DNA of 64,000 nt from contig CAWEOA010000007.1 in NCBI GenBank assembly GCA_963810615.1, positions 62,001 to 126,000 of the forward strand, given 5' to 3'. The position numbers were made by a program, and so were the translations under genes. The notes under the pieces were generated by a model. The model was not told the origin of the DNA. It searched no databases and saw only the letters and a program-made list of their open reading frames with translations. This document shows, one piece after another, positions 1 through 8,570 of this stretch (the first letter of the stretch is position 1; every line of letters starts with the position of its first letter). This DNA comes from JARRQJ01 sp963810615 (GTDB lineage Bacteria > Pseudomonadota > Gammaproteobacteria > DRLM01).

Positions 1-1063
1 CCTCGATGAAACCCTTGCGGTTTTGGAAGCGCTTATTGATGATCGCCGGTACGCCGGGATCGGAAACATAGAGGATCGCCTCTTCGAAGAGTTGCAGCAG
101 CATCTCGTTGAGGCGGCTCAATTCCATCACCGTGCGGTAATAGCGTTTCATGAATTGTTCGACGGCCAGGCTGGGGCCGTTATCGCGGTAGCCGAATTGT
201 TCGGCGAGGGTGCGTTGATAGTCGAACAGCAGGCGGTCCTCGCGGCGCCCGGTCAAGCTGTGCAGGGCGAAACGGATTTGCCACAGAAAATCCTGGCCCT
301 CGGCCAGCGCCTGGTATTCGGCGCTGGTGAGAAAATGGTGTTCCACCAGTTCATCCAGGGCTTTGGCACCGAAATGACGTTTCGCCACCCAGGCGATAAT
401 CTGGATGTCCCGCAATCCGCCTGGACCTTCCTTGATATTGGGTTCCAGATTGTAGGCGGTGTCGTGATACTTGTGATGGCGCGAGACCTGTTCCAACAGC
501 TTGGCCTGGAAGAAACGCCGGCTGGGCCAGATGTTCTCGGGGGAGACCGCGTTCTGCATTGCCGCGAACAGCTCGGCAGAGCCGGCCAGGAAGCGGCATT
601 CCATGAGGTTGGTGACCACGGTGATGTCCTTGCCGGCCTCTTCGGCACATTCCGCCACGGTGCGCACGCTGTGTCCCATTTCCAGGCCGATGTCCCATAA
701 ATAAGTGATGAACTTTTCGATGGGCGCGCATACGGGGCCGCGGCACTCGGGGGTTACCAGGATTTGCAGATCGATATCCGAGCCGGGATGGAGTTCGCCG
801 CGACCGTAACCACCCACCGCCACCAGGGCGAAGTCGGTATTGTCGCCGGGCATGGTCTGGCGCCAGATATTGCGTAGCAGATCGTCGATGAGCTGCGCGC
901 GGCGATGCACCAGATCGGCGACCGGCGTCCCGTGCAAGAAGGCGTCTTTGATCTGTTGTTGGGCGTCCTTTAAGGCGGCGCGTACTACGGCGACCGGATT
1001 ATTCGCTTGCGCCAAAGTGGCATCAAATTCCGGATTGTCGAAGGGGTGAGGTGCGATGGTCAC
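1..1063 (-). CDS. glnD: PII uridylyltransferase / uridylyl-removing enzyme GlnD, N-terminal part
   Basis: Bifunctional cytoplasmic nitrogen sensor that uridylylates and deuridylylates PII proteins in response to glutamine. The visible part is about 354 residues of a family usually near 850-900, and the 3' part lies beyond the window edge. The nucleotidyltransferase signature GGYGRGELHPGSDIDLQI, with the two catalytic aspartates in SDID, is intact, followed by the helical region containing GPGGLRDIQ and LWQIRFALH. The start is taken at GTG 1063 because the frame is closed upstream by a stop with no ATG between. The gene follows map by 40 bp on the same strand, as in many gammaproteobacteria, and is probably cotranscribed with it. 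Confidence 0.95.
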   Translation of the reverse strand, partial: MTIAPHPFDNPEFDATLAQANNPVAVVRAALKDAQQQIKDAFLHGTPVADLVHRRAQLIDDLLRNIWRQTMPGDNTDFALVAVGGYGRGELHPGSDIDLQILVTPECRGPVCAPIEKFITYLWDIGLEMGHSVRTVAECAEEAGKDITVVTNLMECRFLAGSAELFAAMQNAVSPENIWPSRRFFQAKLLEQVSRHHKYHDTAYNLEPNIKEGPGGLRDIQIIAWVAKRHFGAKALDELVEHHFLTSAEYQALAEGQDFLWQIRFALHSLTGRREDRLLFDYQRTLAEQFGYRDNGPSLAVEQFMKRYYRTVMELSRLNEMLLQLFEEAILYVSDPGVPAIINKRFQNRKGFIE

Positions 1064-1103
1064 GAGTGCCGTTGCCGCCTGGTGGTCGTCATGTCACATT
1101 CTA

Positions 1104-1871
1104 TCAGAGGGAGTCTTCCTGGAGTTTGGTCAGAACCTCGAAGCCGTCGTCGGTAACCAATATCGTATGTTCCCATTGCGCCGACAGGCTGTGGTCCTTG
1201 GTCACCACCGTCCAGTTGTCCGGCATGAGCTTAACCTGGCGTTTGCCGGCGTTGATCATGGGTTCGATGGTGAAGATCAGGCCCGGTTCCAATATCAGGC
1301 CGGTGCCGGGTTTGCCGTAGTGCAGGACCTGGGGTTCTTCGTGAAACTGGCGACCGATACCGTGGCCGCAGTATTCGCGCACCACCGAGAAATTCTCGGA
1401 CTCGGCATGGTCCTGGATGGCGTAGCCGATGTCGCCGAGGCGCACCCCCGGTCTGACCATTTCGATGCCGACGCACATGCATTCATGGCTGACCTGCACC
1501 AGGCGCCGCGCCATGGGCGAGACTTGGCCGATGCAGAACATCTTGCTGGTGTCGCCGTGATAGCCGTCTTTAATCACCGTAATATCGATATTGACGATAT
1601 CACCTTGTTTAAGAATGCGTTTTCCGGGTATGCCGTGGCACACCTGGTGATTGATCGAGGTGCAGATGGACTTGGGAAAGCCGTGGTAATTGAGCGGCGC
1701 CGGGATGGCCTGCTGGGTATCGACGATATAGTCGTGGCAGATGCGGTCCAATTCTTCGGTGGTGATCCCGGCTTGGACATGGGGGCGGATCATGTTCAGG
1801 ACATCGGCCGCCAGCCGGCCCGCCACCCGCATCTTCTCGATTTCATCCGCTGTCTTGATGCTTACCGCCAT
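1104..1871 (-). CDS. map: Type I methionine aminopeptidase
   Basis: Removes the N-terminal methionine from nascent proteins in the cytosol. At 255 residues it has the normal length for the bacterial type I enzyme. The dinuclear metal ligands of the pita-bread fold are visible: Asp in NIDITV, Asp in YHGDTS, His in CGHGIGRQFHE, Glu in TIEPM and Glu in QWEHT. The gene is divergent from rpsB across about 560 bp, an arrangement shared with E. coli, and glnD follows it. A candidate sigma-70 promoter lies at 1954-1983 on the minus strand. Confidence 0.97.
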   Translation of the reverse strand: MAVSIKTADEIEKMRVAGRLAADVLNMIRPHVQAGITTEELDRICHDYIVDTQQAIPAPLNYHGFPKSICTSINHQVCHGIPGKRILKQGDIVNIDITVIKDGYHGDTSKMFCIGQVSPMARRLVQVSHECMCVGIEMVRPGVRLGDIGYAIQDHAESENFSVVREYCGHGIGRQFHEEPQVLHYGKPGTGLILEPGLIFTIEPMINAGKRQVKLMPDNWTVVTKDHSLSAQWEHTILVTDDGFEVLTKLQEDSL

Positions 1872-1953
1872 TCAATATAACTCTCTGTCATGTAAGAATA
1901 ATTCCCAAAGCGCGTGCTGCGGAGACTGTTCGAAAGAGGCTGCTCCGGCGCTG

Positions 1954-1983
1954 ATATTACCGTTATCCTAGTTTCTATGTCAG
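1954..1983 (-). promoter_or_regulatory. Candidate sigma-70 promoter for map-glnD
   Basis: Read on the minus strand, CTGACA (1983-1978) and TAATAT (1959-1954) are separated by 18 bp, about 80 bp upstream of the map start. It is a motif match only. Confidence 0.4.
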
Positions 1984-2133
1984 CTATTATCAGGCCGCCG
2001 CAGGGGAATAACATGTCCGGTCAGTCGGGGGCATACGTTCCGCACTCGGTTTTCCTGTACGGGAGCGACCGGTTGGCGCCATTCTAACGCCTGGCCGTCC
2101 TGCGGTAAAATTGCCTGTCAATTTAAAAATTTA

Positions 2134-2163
2134 TTGAGGATTTGGGTGAGTTTATGGTATAAA
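2134..2163 (+). promoter_or_regulatory. Candidate sigma-70 promoter for rpsB-tsf
   Basis: TTGAGG (2134-2139) and TATAAA (2158-2163) are 18 bp apart, followed by a GC-rich start region AACGCGCC. Such a GC-rich discriminator is typical of stringently controlled translation genes. It would give a leader of roughly 260 nt before rpsB. Confidence 0.6.
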
Positions 2164-2169
2164 ACGCGC

Positions 2170-2433
2170 CGAATCCGACGCTTGTCGTATCCCATCCGCT
2201 GATGGGCGGCGGAGGATGACAGCGACCCGCCGTTGGGGGCAAACTCGGTTTTCCCCTCTTTGAGGATGTCGGAACCACGCTTGCGGCATGCATGCCGATT
2301 AAGCAGGGGATGCAGCTTCTACGGTGTTGGCTATTACTAATCCACACATACATCGACACATGTGTCCGGGTGCCCGCTCTGCGGGTTGGCACATGGGATG
2401 TATGGCGGTTTAACCCTTTTAGGAGAGAGTTTC
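2170..2433 (+). promoter_or_regulatory. Long structured rpsB leader, possible S2 autoregulatory site
   Basis: About 260 nt of untranslated leader lie between the candidate promoter and the rpsB start. A perfect 6-bp stem with a CGCT loop (2191-2206) and a 14-bp perfect palindrome (2284-2297) are visible. In E. coli and other gammaproteobacteria ribosomal protein S2 represses its own operon through the rpsB leader. A similar role here is inferred from position and structure, not from a matched motif. Confidence 0.4.
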
Positions 2434-3276
2434 ATGGCAAATGTTTCCATGCGTCAAATGCTGGAGGCCGGCGTTCACTTCGGCCACCAGACGCGTTACT
2501 GGCACCCCAAAATGGCCCCATTTATCTTCGGGGACCGCAACAAGATTCACATCATCAATCTGGAAAAGACCGTCCCGCTGTATGAGGATGCCTTGAATTT
2601 CATCGGCAGCCTGGCGACCAAGAAAAAGAATATCCTGTTCGTGGGCACCAAGCGTCCCGCGCAGCAGGTCATCGAAGAAGAGGCGCGGCGCTGCGGCATG
2701 CCCTTCGTCAGCCAACGCTGGTTGGGCGGGATGCTGACCAATTTCAAGACCATTCGTCAGTCCATCAAGCGTCTCAAAGATCTGGAGGCCATGGAGCAGG
2801 ATGGCCGTTTCGAGCGCTTTCATAAGAAAGAGGCCTTGGGCCTGAAGCGGGAGATGGAAAAGCTGGAACGCAGCTTGGGCGGTATCAAAGATATGCCCGG
2901 CATTCCCAGCGCCCTGTTCGTCATCGACGTCGGTCATGAAAAGATCGCCGTGGCGGAAGCCAAGCGTTTGGGTATCCCGGTCATCGGCGTGGTGGACACC
3001 AATCACAGTCCCGACGGTATCGATTACGTCATCCCCGGCAATGACGATGCCGCGCGCGCCATTCAGCTCTATGTGCGGGGCGTAGCGGATGCGGTAATCG
3101 CCGGTCACGCCGTGGCCTTGCAGAGCGGCGGCGGTGATGAATTCGTCGAGATGGACGAGGGCAGCGCCCCGGTCGAGGGGGAAGCGGCGGAAAAAGCGGT
3201 GAAGAAGACTGTCAGGAAATCGAAGAAGGCGGCGGCGCCTGCGCAAGCTGACGCTGTAGACGGTGCCGCGGGTTAA
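2434..3276 (+). CDS. rpsB: 30S ribosomal protein S2
   Basis: Protein of the small ribosomal subunit. The start is the ATG at 2434 with AGGAGAG at 2421-2427. An in-frame upstream extension is ignored because the family begins with the conserved N-terminus MANVSMRQMLEAGVHFGH. The conserved stretches GTKRPAQ, QRWLGGMLTNF and IPVIGVVDTN are present. The length of 280 residues is slightly above the E. coli protein because of a Lys/Ala-rich C-terminal tail after about residue 245. It is the first gene of rpsB-tsf. Confidence 0.97.
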   Translation: MANVSMRQMLEAGVHFGHQTRYWHPKMAPFIFGDRNKIHIINLEKTVPLYEDALNFIGSLATKKKNILFVGTKRPAQQVIEEEARRCGMPFVSQRWLGGMLTNFKTIRQSIKRLKDLEAMEQDGRFERFHKKEALGLKREMEKLERSLGGIKDMPGIPSALFVIDVGHEKIAVAEAKRLGIPVIGVVDTNHSPDGIDYVIPGNDDAARAIQLYVRGVADAVIAGHAVALQSGGGDEFVEMDEGSAPVEGEAAEKAVKKTVRKSKKAAAPAQADAVDGAAG

Positions 3277-3304
3277 TAGTTTTCTTCGTAATAAGATGAG
3301 TGTG

Positions 3305-3333
3305 GCGCTCATTCACTCGCGGTGAATGAGCGC
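3305..3333 (+). promoter_or_regulatory. rpsB-tsf intercistronic hairpin
   Basis: A perfect 12-bp stem (3305-3316 with 3322-3333) and 5-nt loop TCGCG lie between rpsB and tsf, with no following U-tract. It could act as an attenuator or as a 3'-end stabiliser that sets the S2:EF-Ts ratio. This role is inferred. Confidence 0.65.
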
Positions 3334-3355
3334 ATTAACAAAGAGGTTGAGGATT

Positions 3356-4237
3356 ATGCAAATCACAGCAGCGCTGGTTAAAGAACTGCGTGAGCGTACC
3401 GGCTCGGGCATGATGGAATGCAAGAAGGCCCTGACGGAGACCGGCGGCGATATCGAAGCGGCAGTAGAATTGATGCGCAAGGCGGGTCTGGCCAAGGCGG
3501 ACAAGAAGGCCGGACGCGTCGCGGCGGAAGGCATGATCGCCGCCGCCATCAGTGAGGACGGGGCGCACGCCGCCATCGTCGAGGTCAATTGCGAAACCGA
3601 TTTCGTCGCCAAGGGCGACGACTTTGTTGCCTTCAGCGGCGAGATCGCCAATGTGGTGCTGGCCAAGCAGCCGGCCGACGTCGCGGCCCTGGCCGACCTG
3701 CCTCTCGCCTCGGGTGGCACGGTGGAGGAGACGCGCCGCAACCTGATCGCCAAGCTCGGTGAAAACATCGCCGTGCGGCGTTGCGCGGTATTGAACAACA
3801 GCGACGGCAAGATCGCCGCCTATCTCCACGGCAACCGCATCGGCGTGCTGGTGGCGGTGCAGGGTGGTGACGAGGCCCTGGCCAAGGATGTCGCCATGCA
3901 TGTCGCGGCGAGTAAGCCGGTGGCCCTGGGTCCCGATAATGTGTCCGCCGACCTTATTGCCAAGGAAAAAGAGATTTACACCGCCCAGGCGGCGGAGAGC
4001 GGCAAGCCCGCCGCTATCGTGGAAAAGATGGTGAGTGGCCGGGTCAATAAATTCCTCAAAGAGGTGACCCTGCTCGGGCAGCCTTTCGTGAAGAATCCCG
4101 ATATTTCCGTGGAACAGCTGCTCAAGGAAAACGGCGCCAAGGTCAGCGCCTTTGTCCGCTTTGAGGTGGGCGAAGGTATCGAGAAGAAGTCTGAAAACTT
4201 TGCCGAAGAGGTGATGGCTCAAGTGCGAGGAGGCTAA
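3356..4237 (+). CDS. tsf: Elongation factor Ts
   Basis: Guanine nucleotide exchange factor for EF-Tu. The start at 3356 gives the conserved beginning MQITAALVKELRERTGSGMM, and an earlier in-frame start at 3326 falls inside the intercistronic hairpin. The EF-Tu contact segment ending in the CETDFVAK motif is intact at about residues 77-84. The length of 293 residues is typical of proteobacteria. Confidence 0.97.
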   Translation: MQITAALVKELRERTGSGMMECKKALTETGGDIEAAVELMRKAGLAKADKKAGRVAAEGMIAAAISEDGAHAAIVEVNCETDFVAKGDDFVAFSGEIANVVLAKQPADVAALADLPLASGGTVEETRRNLIAKLGENIAVRRCAVLNNSDGKIAAYLHGNRIGVLVAVQGGDEALAKDVAMHVAASKPVALGPDNVSADLIAKEKEIYTAQAAESGKPAAIVEKMVSGRVNKFLKEVTLLGQPFVKNPDISVEQLLKENGAKVSAFVRFEVGEGIEKKSENFAEEVMAQVRGG

Positions 4238-4241
4238 GTCG

Positions 4242-4982
4242 GTGGCTGGAACGGATTCTGCGCCGCGCTATAAACGCATCCTCCTCAAGTTGAGCGGCGA
4301 GGCGCTGATGGGTAATGGTGAGGACACCATCAGCCCGACCATCGTCAGCCGTATCGCCGTTGAATTGCGCGAGCTTGTGCGTTTGGGTGTGCAGGTCGGC
4401 GTGGTGATTGGCGGCGGCAACATCTTTCGCGGCGCCAGTCTGGCCGCCTCGGGTGTGGATCGCGTCACCGCCGATCACATGGGTATGCTGGGAACCATCA
4501 TGAATGCCTTGGCGATGCAGGATGCCTTGGAGAACAAAGGCGTCGCGGCGCGGGTCATGTCGGCCATCAAGATCAATCAGATCTGCGAAGACTATATCCG
4601 CCGCCGCGCCATCCGCCATTTGGAAAAGGGTCGGGTGGTGATTTTTGCCGCGGGCACCGGCAATCCCTTCTTCACCACCGATTCAGCGGCCAGCCTGCGT
4701 GCCATCGAAATAGGCGCTGATTTGCTGTTGAAGGGTACCAAGGTGGACGGCGTGTATACCGCGGACCCCGTCAAGGAACCCACCGCCAAACGTTATGAGG
4801 TGCTCACCTATGACGAGGTGCTGAACCGCAATTTGATGGTAATGGATGCCACCGCCATCGTCTTGTGTCGTGACTACGGGATGCCTTTGCGGGTTTTCGA
4901 TATCAATCAAGCGGGGGCCTTACAGCGCATCGTATTCGGCGCCGATGAAGGCACCCTGGTGCACGGGGGAACAGACGCATGA
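4242..4982 (+). CDS. pyrH: UMP kinase
   Basis: Bacterial hexameric uridylate kinase that phosphorylates UMP to UDP, an amino-acid-kinase-fold enzyme. It has 246 residues. The KLSGEALMG phosphate-binding segment, the VIGGGNIFRG loop and TDSAASLRA are visible. The start is GTG 4242 with GAGGAGG at 4227-4233. Its stop overlaps the frr start as ATGA, which suggests translational coupling. Confidence 0.97.
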   Translation: MAGTDSAPRYKRILLKLSGEALMGNGEDTISPTIVSRIAVELRELVRLGVQVGVVIGGGNIFRGASLAASGVDRVTADHMGMLGTIMNALAMQDALENKGVAARVMSAIKINQICEDYIRRRAIRHLEKGRVVIFAAGTGNPFFTTDSAASLRAIEIGADLLLKGTKVDGVYTADPVKEPTAKRYEVLTYDEVLNRNLMVMDATAIVLCRDYGMPLRVFDINQAGALQRIVFGADEGTLVHGGTDA

Positions 4983-5536
4983 TAAACGATGTAAAGCAAC
5001 AAGCGGATTCCCGGATGCATAAGAGCATCACCTCATTGAAAGAGGCCTTGACCAAGATCCGCACGGGCCGCGCCCATACCAGCCTGCTCGATCACATCAT
5101 GGTGCCCTATTACGGCAGCGACGTGCCCTTGACCCAGGCGGCCAACGTGGCAGTGGCGGATGCGCGCACCCTCACCGTCGCGCCATGGGAAAAGAACATG
5201 GTGCCCGCCATTGAAAAGGCGATCATGACGTCCGACCTGGGCTTGAATCCGGTTACGGTAGGCGGCGTTATTCGCATCAATCTGCCGTCACTCACCGAAG
5301 AGCGCCGTCGTGATTTGATCAAAATCGTGCGCAGTGAAACGGAAGGCGCGCGCGTGGCGATTCGCAACATCCGCCGCGACGCCAATAACGATCTCAAAAA
5401 ACTGGTGAAAGACAAGGCCATCTCCGAGGACGAAGAGCGCCGCGCTCAGGATGATATTCAGAAGCTGACCGATAAGTGCATTGCCGATGTGGATAAAATC
5501 CTGGAGACGAAAGAAGCGGAGCTGATGGAGATCTGA
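4979..5536 (+). CDS. frr: Ribosome recycling factor
   Basis: Works with EF-G to split post-termination ribosomes. It has 185 residues, the normal length, with the conserved KIRTGRAHTSLLD and RRDANNDLKKL stretches of the three-helix domain. The ATG at 4979 overlaps the pyrH stop. A 207-bp non-coding stretch carrying an inverted repeat element follows before uppS. Confidence 0.97.
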   Translation: MINDVKQQADSRMHKSITSLKEALTKIRTGRAHTSLLDHIMVPYYGSDVPLTQAANVAVADARTLTVAPWEKNMVPAIEKAIMTSDLGLNPVTVGGVIRINLPSLTEERRRDLIKIVRSETEGARVAIRNIRRDANNDLKKLVKDKAISEDEERRAQDDIQKLTDKCIADVDKILETKEAELMEI

Positions 5537-5543
5537 TTTTGAG

Positions 5544-5737
5544 AAGCTGTCAGCGATCAGCCCTCAGCTCTCAGTTTTTGATCCAGAAGTTATTAGCCAT
5601 CAGCTTTTTTCAGGCGGAAGGAGATGGCAAAGGTGAACTTCTTTGTATTATTTGCCTCGCCGCGGACCTTCCTCGAAGACAAACGGAGAAGCATTTTGTT
5701 GGGAGCTGAAAGCTAATCGCTGATAGCCGAATGCTAA
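5544..5737. repeat. Intergenic inverted-repeat element with AGCTGA/TCAGCT-type iterations
   Basis: The left part (5544-5576) is a run of degenerate heptamer-like iterations of TCAGC/ATCAGC. The right part (5701-5737) carries the inverse AGCTGAA, AGCTAATCGCTGATAGC. The two arms are imperfect reverse complements flanking about 120 bp that contains further short inverted segments. It has no coding potential. It resembles the dispersed palindromic repeats seen between genes of many proteobacteria. Mobility is not shown. Confidence 0.5.
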
Positions 5738-5743
5738 TATTCT

Positions 5744-6508
5744 ATGTCCGCAGATAAACCTACATCACCCGGCGGCAACAACGGCCTGCCCCGCCACGTG
5801 GCCATCATCATGGATGGTAACGGCCGTTGGGCGAAAAAACGCCTGTTACCCCGCGTCGCCGGACACCGGGCCGGAGTGGAAACGGTGCGTCAAGTCGTGA
5901 AGGCCTGCGCGGAAAAGGGCGTCGAGGCCCTGACGCTGTTTGCGTTCAGCAGTGAGAATTGGCGCCGTCCCGTCAAGGAAGTCAGCTTGTTGATGGAGCT
6001 GTTCTTGACCGCATTGCAGCGCGAATCTAAAAGGTTGCACGCCAATAATGTGCGGCTGAAAATTATCGGCGACCGCAGCGCCTTTGCCCCGCGTTTACAG
6101 GAAGAGGTCGCCAAGGCCGAGGAAATGTCCCGGGACAATACCGGTCTCACCCTGGTGATCGCCGCCAATTATGGCGGGCGCTGGGATGTGGTACAGGCGG
6201 CGCGCCGGATCGGAGAACAAATTGCGTCCGGCCAGTTGCTGCCGGGTGATATTTCTTCCGAACTGTTTGAGGCGCAGCTGGTGTTGCACGGTCTGCCGGA
6301 ACCGGATCTGTTTATTCGTACCGGCGGCGAGCAGCGCATCAGCAATTTTCTGTTATGGCATCTCGCCTACACGGAATTATATTTTACCGATACCCTGTGG
6401 CCCGACTTCGATACCCAGGCGTTCGAGGACGCCTTGTTGTCCTATGCAAGTCGGCAACGGCGTTTCGGTCGCACCGGAGATCAGGTGGAGCTGGCCCACG
6501 GTGCCTAA
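5744..6508 (+). CDS. uppS: Undecaprenyl diphosphate synthase (cis-prenyltransferase)
   Basis: Condenses isopentenyl diphosphate onto farnesyl diphosphate to make the C55 lipid carrier for peptidoglycan and LPS. The catalytic Asp lies in the IIMDGNGRWA motif near residue 27, and the C-terminal RTGGEQRISNFLLW and Glu in AYTELYF are intact. The length is 254 residues. It begins the lipid and envelope run, with cdsA 42 bp downstream. Confidence 0.97.
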   Translation: MSADKPTSPGGNNGLPRHVAIIMDGNGRWAKKRLLPRVAGHRAGVETVRQVVKACAEKGVEALTLFAFSSENWRRPVKEVSLLMELFLTALQRESKRLHANNVRLKIIGDRSAFAPRLQEEVAKAEEMSRDNTGLTLVIAANYGGRWDVVQAARRIGEQIASGQLLPGDISSELFEAQLVLHGLPEPDLFIRTGGEQRISNFLLWHLAYTELYFTDTLWPDFDTQAFEDALLSYASRQRRFGRTGDQVELAHGA

Positions 6509-6550
6509 GTTCTCGCGGCAAAATGATCTCCGCCGCCGTGGTCCGAATTA

Positions 6551-7381
6551 ATGCCAAGAGAACTCGCACAGCGTCTGTTGACCGCCGCCATACTGATCCC
6601 GCTGTTCAGTGCGGTCGTACTCAAAGCGCCGACCTTCTATTTCTCCTTGTTGATCGCCGCGGTGGTGGTTGTCGCCGCTTGGGAATGGGGCAGGCTGGTG
6701 CGTTTGCCGCCTCCGGCATGGACGCTCTTCAGCGTGGCGGTCGCGGCGACGGTGGGCTTGGTGATTGCGGGTAAGATCCCACCGGCGGCGACGCGTGTTA
6801 TCTGCGCCGTGGCTATGGTATGGTGGGCCGCCGCAACGCTATGGGTGATGCGTTTTAAATCGAGCGAGCCTCACGATGCTTCGCCGTGGCGCGGATTGCT
6901 GGCTGGCTGCGTAGTATTGCTGCCGTCCTTTCTGAGTCTTAGCGCCCTGCACCGGGAAACGGCTTTCGGTCCCGGCTATGTGTTGTTCCTGCTGTTTCTG
7001 ATCTGGGCGGCGGACAGCGGCGCCTATTTTGCCGGGCGCCGTTTCGGGAAACACAAATTGGCGCCGCAGGTGAGTCCCGGTAAGAGCTGGGAGGGATTCG
7101 TCGGCGGCTTGTCGTCCGCGGCGGTGGTAGCGGTGACCGGCGGACGCTTGTTGGGATTGTCGGGAGATGCCATGGCGTGGTTCGTGCCCTTATGCTTGGT
7201 AGTGGTGATGTTGTCGGTAGTGGGTGATCTGCTGGAAAGTCTGTACAAGCGCAGCGCCGGAGTGAAGGACAGCGGCCACTTTCTACCGGGACACGGTGGG
7301 GCCTTGGACCGTATCGACAGCATTACCGCGGCGGCGCCGGCCTTTTATCTGGGTCTGAGCCTGTTCGAATGGCCGGCATGA
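6551..7381 (+). CDS. cdsA: Phosphatidate cytidylyltransferase
   Basis: Integral inner-membrane enzyme that makes CDP-diacylglycerol from CTP and phosphatidate. Several hydrophobic helices are visible over 276 residues. The C-terminal CdsA signature (SLYKRSAGVKDSGHFLPGHG followed by GALDRID) is intact. Its stop overlaps the downstream dxr start at 7378 as ATGA. Confidence 0.96.
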   Translation: MPRELAQRLLTAAILIPLFSAVVLKAPTFYFSLLIAAVVVVAAWEWGRLVRLPPPAWTLFSVAVAATVGLVIAGKIPPAATRVICAVAMVWWAAATLWVMRFKSSEPHDASPWRGLLAGCVVLLPSFLSLSALHRETAFGPGYVLFLLFLIWAADSGAYFAGRRFGKHKLAPQVSPGKSWEGFVGGLSSAAVVAVTGGRLLGLSGDAMAWFVPLCLVVVMLSVVGDLLESLYKRSAGVKDSGHFLPGHGGALDRIDSITAAAPAFYLGLSLFEWPA

Positions 7382-8559
7382 TCGGGGTATCCATATTAGG
7401 CGCCACCGGTTCCATCGGCGTGAGTACTTTGGACGTGTTGCACCGTCATCCCGATCGCTATCGGGTGGTGGGTCTGTCCGCCAATACCGAGGTGGAGCGC
7501 CTTGCCGAACAGTGCCGCGTGCATCATCCGCAATATGCGGTGATGGCGGATGAGCTCGCCGCCCAGCGCCTGCGGGATCGCCTGCGCAAGATAGACAGTC
7601 AGATAGAGGTCTTGGCCGGCTTGGAAGGTCTGGAGACCATCGCCGCGCATCCCCGGACGGATTCCGTCATGGCGGCGATCGTGGGCGCGGCGGGATTGGT
7701 GCCGGCCCTGGCGGCGGTGCGCGCCGGTAAGCGCATCCTGCTCGCCAATAAAGAGGCCTTGGTCATGTCCGGCCAGATCTTTATGGACGAGGTGCGGGAG
7801 CATAAGGCGGAATTGCTGCCCGTCGACAGCGAACACAATGCCATTTTGCAATGTTTGCCGCTGTTGTCGGGCAAGTCACTGGAAGAGATCGGCGTCAATA
7901 GAATTCTGTTGACCGCTTCGGGCGGTCCGTTCCGCACCACGTCGCTGGAGGCCCTGCGCGGGGTGACGCCCGCCCAGGCCTGCGCCCATCCCAATTGGGA
8001 TATGGGGCGGAAAATTTCGGTCGATTCGGCGACCATGATGAATAAGGGATTGGAGGTCATCGAGGCCTGCTGGCTGTTTGCCGCGCCGCCCGAGAACATT
8101 CAAGTGGTGATACATCCACAAAGCATCATTCATTCCATGGTGGAATATGTGGACGGCTCCATCCTGGCGCAGATGGGCAGTCCCGACATGCGTACCCCCA
8201 TCGCCTATGCCCTGGCGTGGCCGGAGCGCATCGCCTCCGGGGTGAAACGGCTGAATTTATTCGAGGTGGCGCAACTGAATTTTGCCGCCCCGGATACGGC
8301 GCGTTTCCCGTGCCTGCGTCTGGCCTATGAGGCCCTGGCGCGGGGCGGAACCGCCACCACGGTGCTGAGCGCCGCCAACGAAGTAGCGGTGCAGGCGTTC
8401 CTGGAGGAAAAGCTGGCCTTTACGGCGATAGCGGAGATAGTGGAGGCGACCTTGAACGAGATTCCGTCCAAGGCGGCGTCATCCCTGAATGTGATTTTGG
8501 AAGAAGATGCCCGCGCCCGGCAGTGGGCGCGGGAATTGATAGCGCATAAGGCGGCATAG
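7378..8559 (+). CDS. dxr: 1-deoxy-D-xylulose 5-phosphate reductoisomerase
   Basis: Second step of the MEP isoprenoid pathway, which feeds the UppS reaction. The NADPH site GATGSIG, the metal-site segment PVDSEHNAI and the SGGPFR and NWDMGRKISVDSATMMNKG motifs are intact. The ATG at 7378 overlaps the cdsA stop and starts directly before the Rossmann strand (MIGVSILG). An ATG at 7369 would add three residues, and the choice is not certain. Length is about 393 residues. Confidence 0.96.
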   Translation: MIGVSILGATGSIGVSTLDVLHRHPDRYRVVGLSANTEVERLAEQCRVHHPQYAVMADELAAQRLRDRLRKIDSQIEVLAGLEGLETIAAHPRTDSVMAAIVGAAGLVPALAAVRAGKRILLANKEALVMSGQIFMDEVREHKAELLPVDSEHNAILQCLPLLSGKSLEEIGVNRILLTASGGPFRTTSLEALRGVTPAQACAHPNWDMGRKISVDSATMMNKGLEVIEACWLFAAPPENIQVVIHPQSIIHSMVEYVDGSILAQMGSPDMRTPIAYALAWPERIASGVKRLNLFEVAQLNFAAPDTARFPCLRLAYEALARGGTATTVLSAANEVAVQAFLEEKLAFTAIAEIVEATLNEIPSKAASSLNVILEEDARARQWARELIAHKAA

Positions 8560-8570
8560 ACTCTTTAGGC

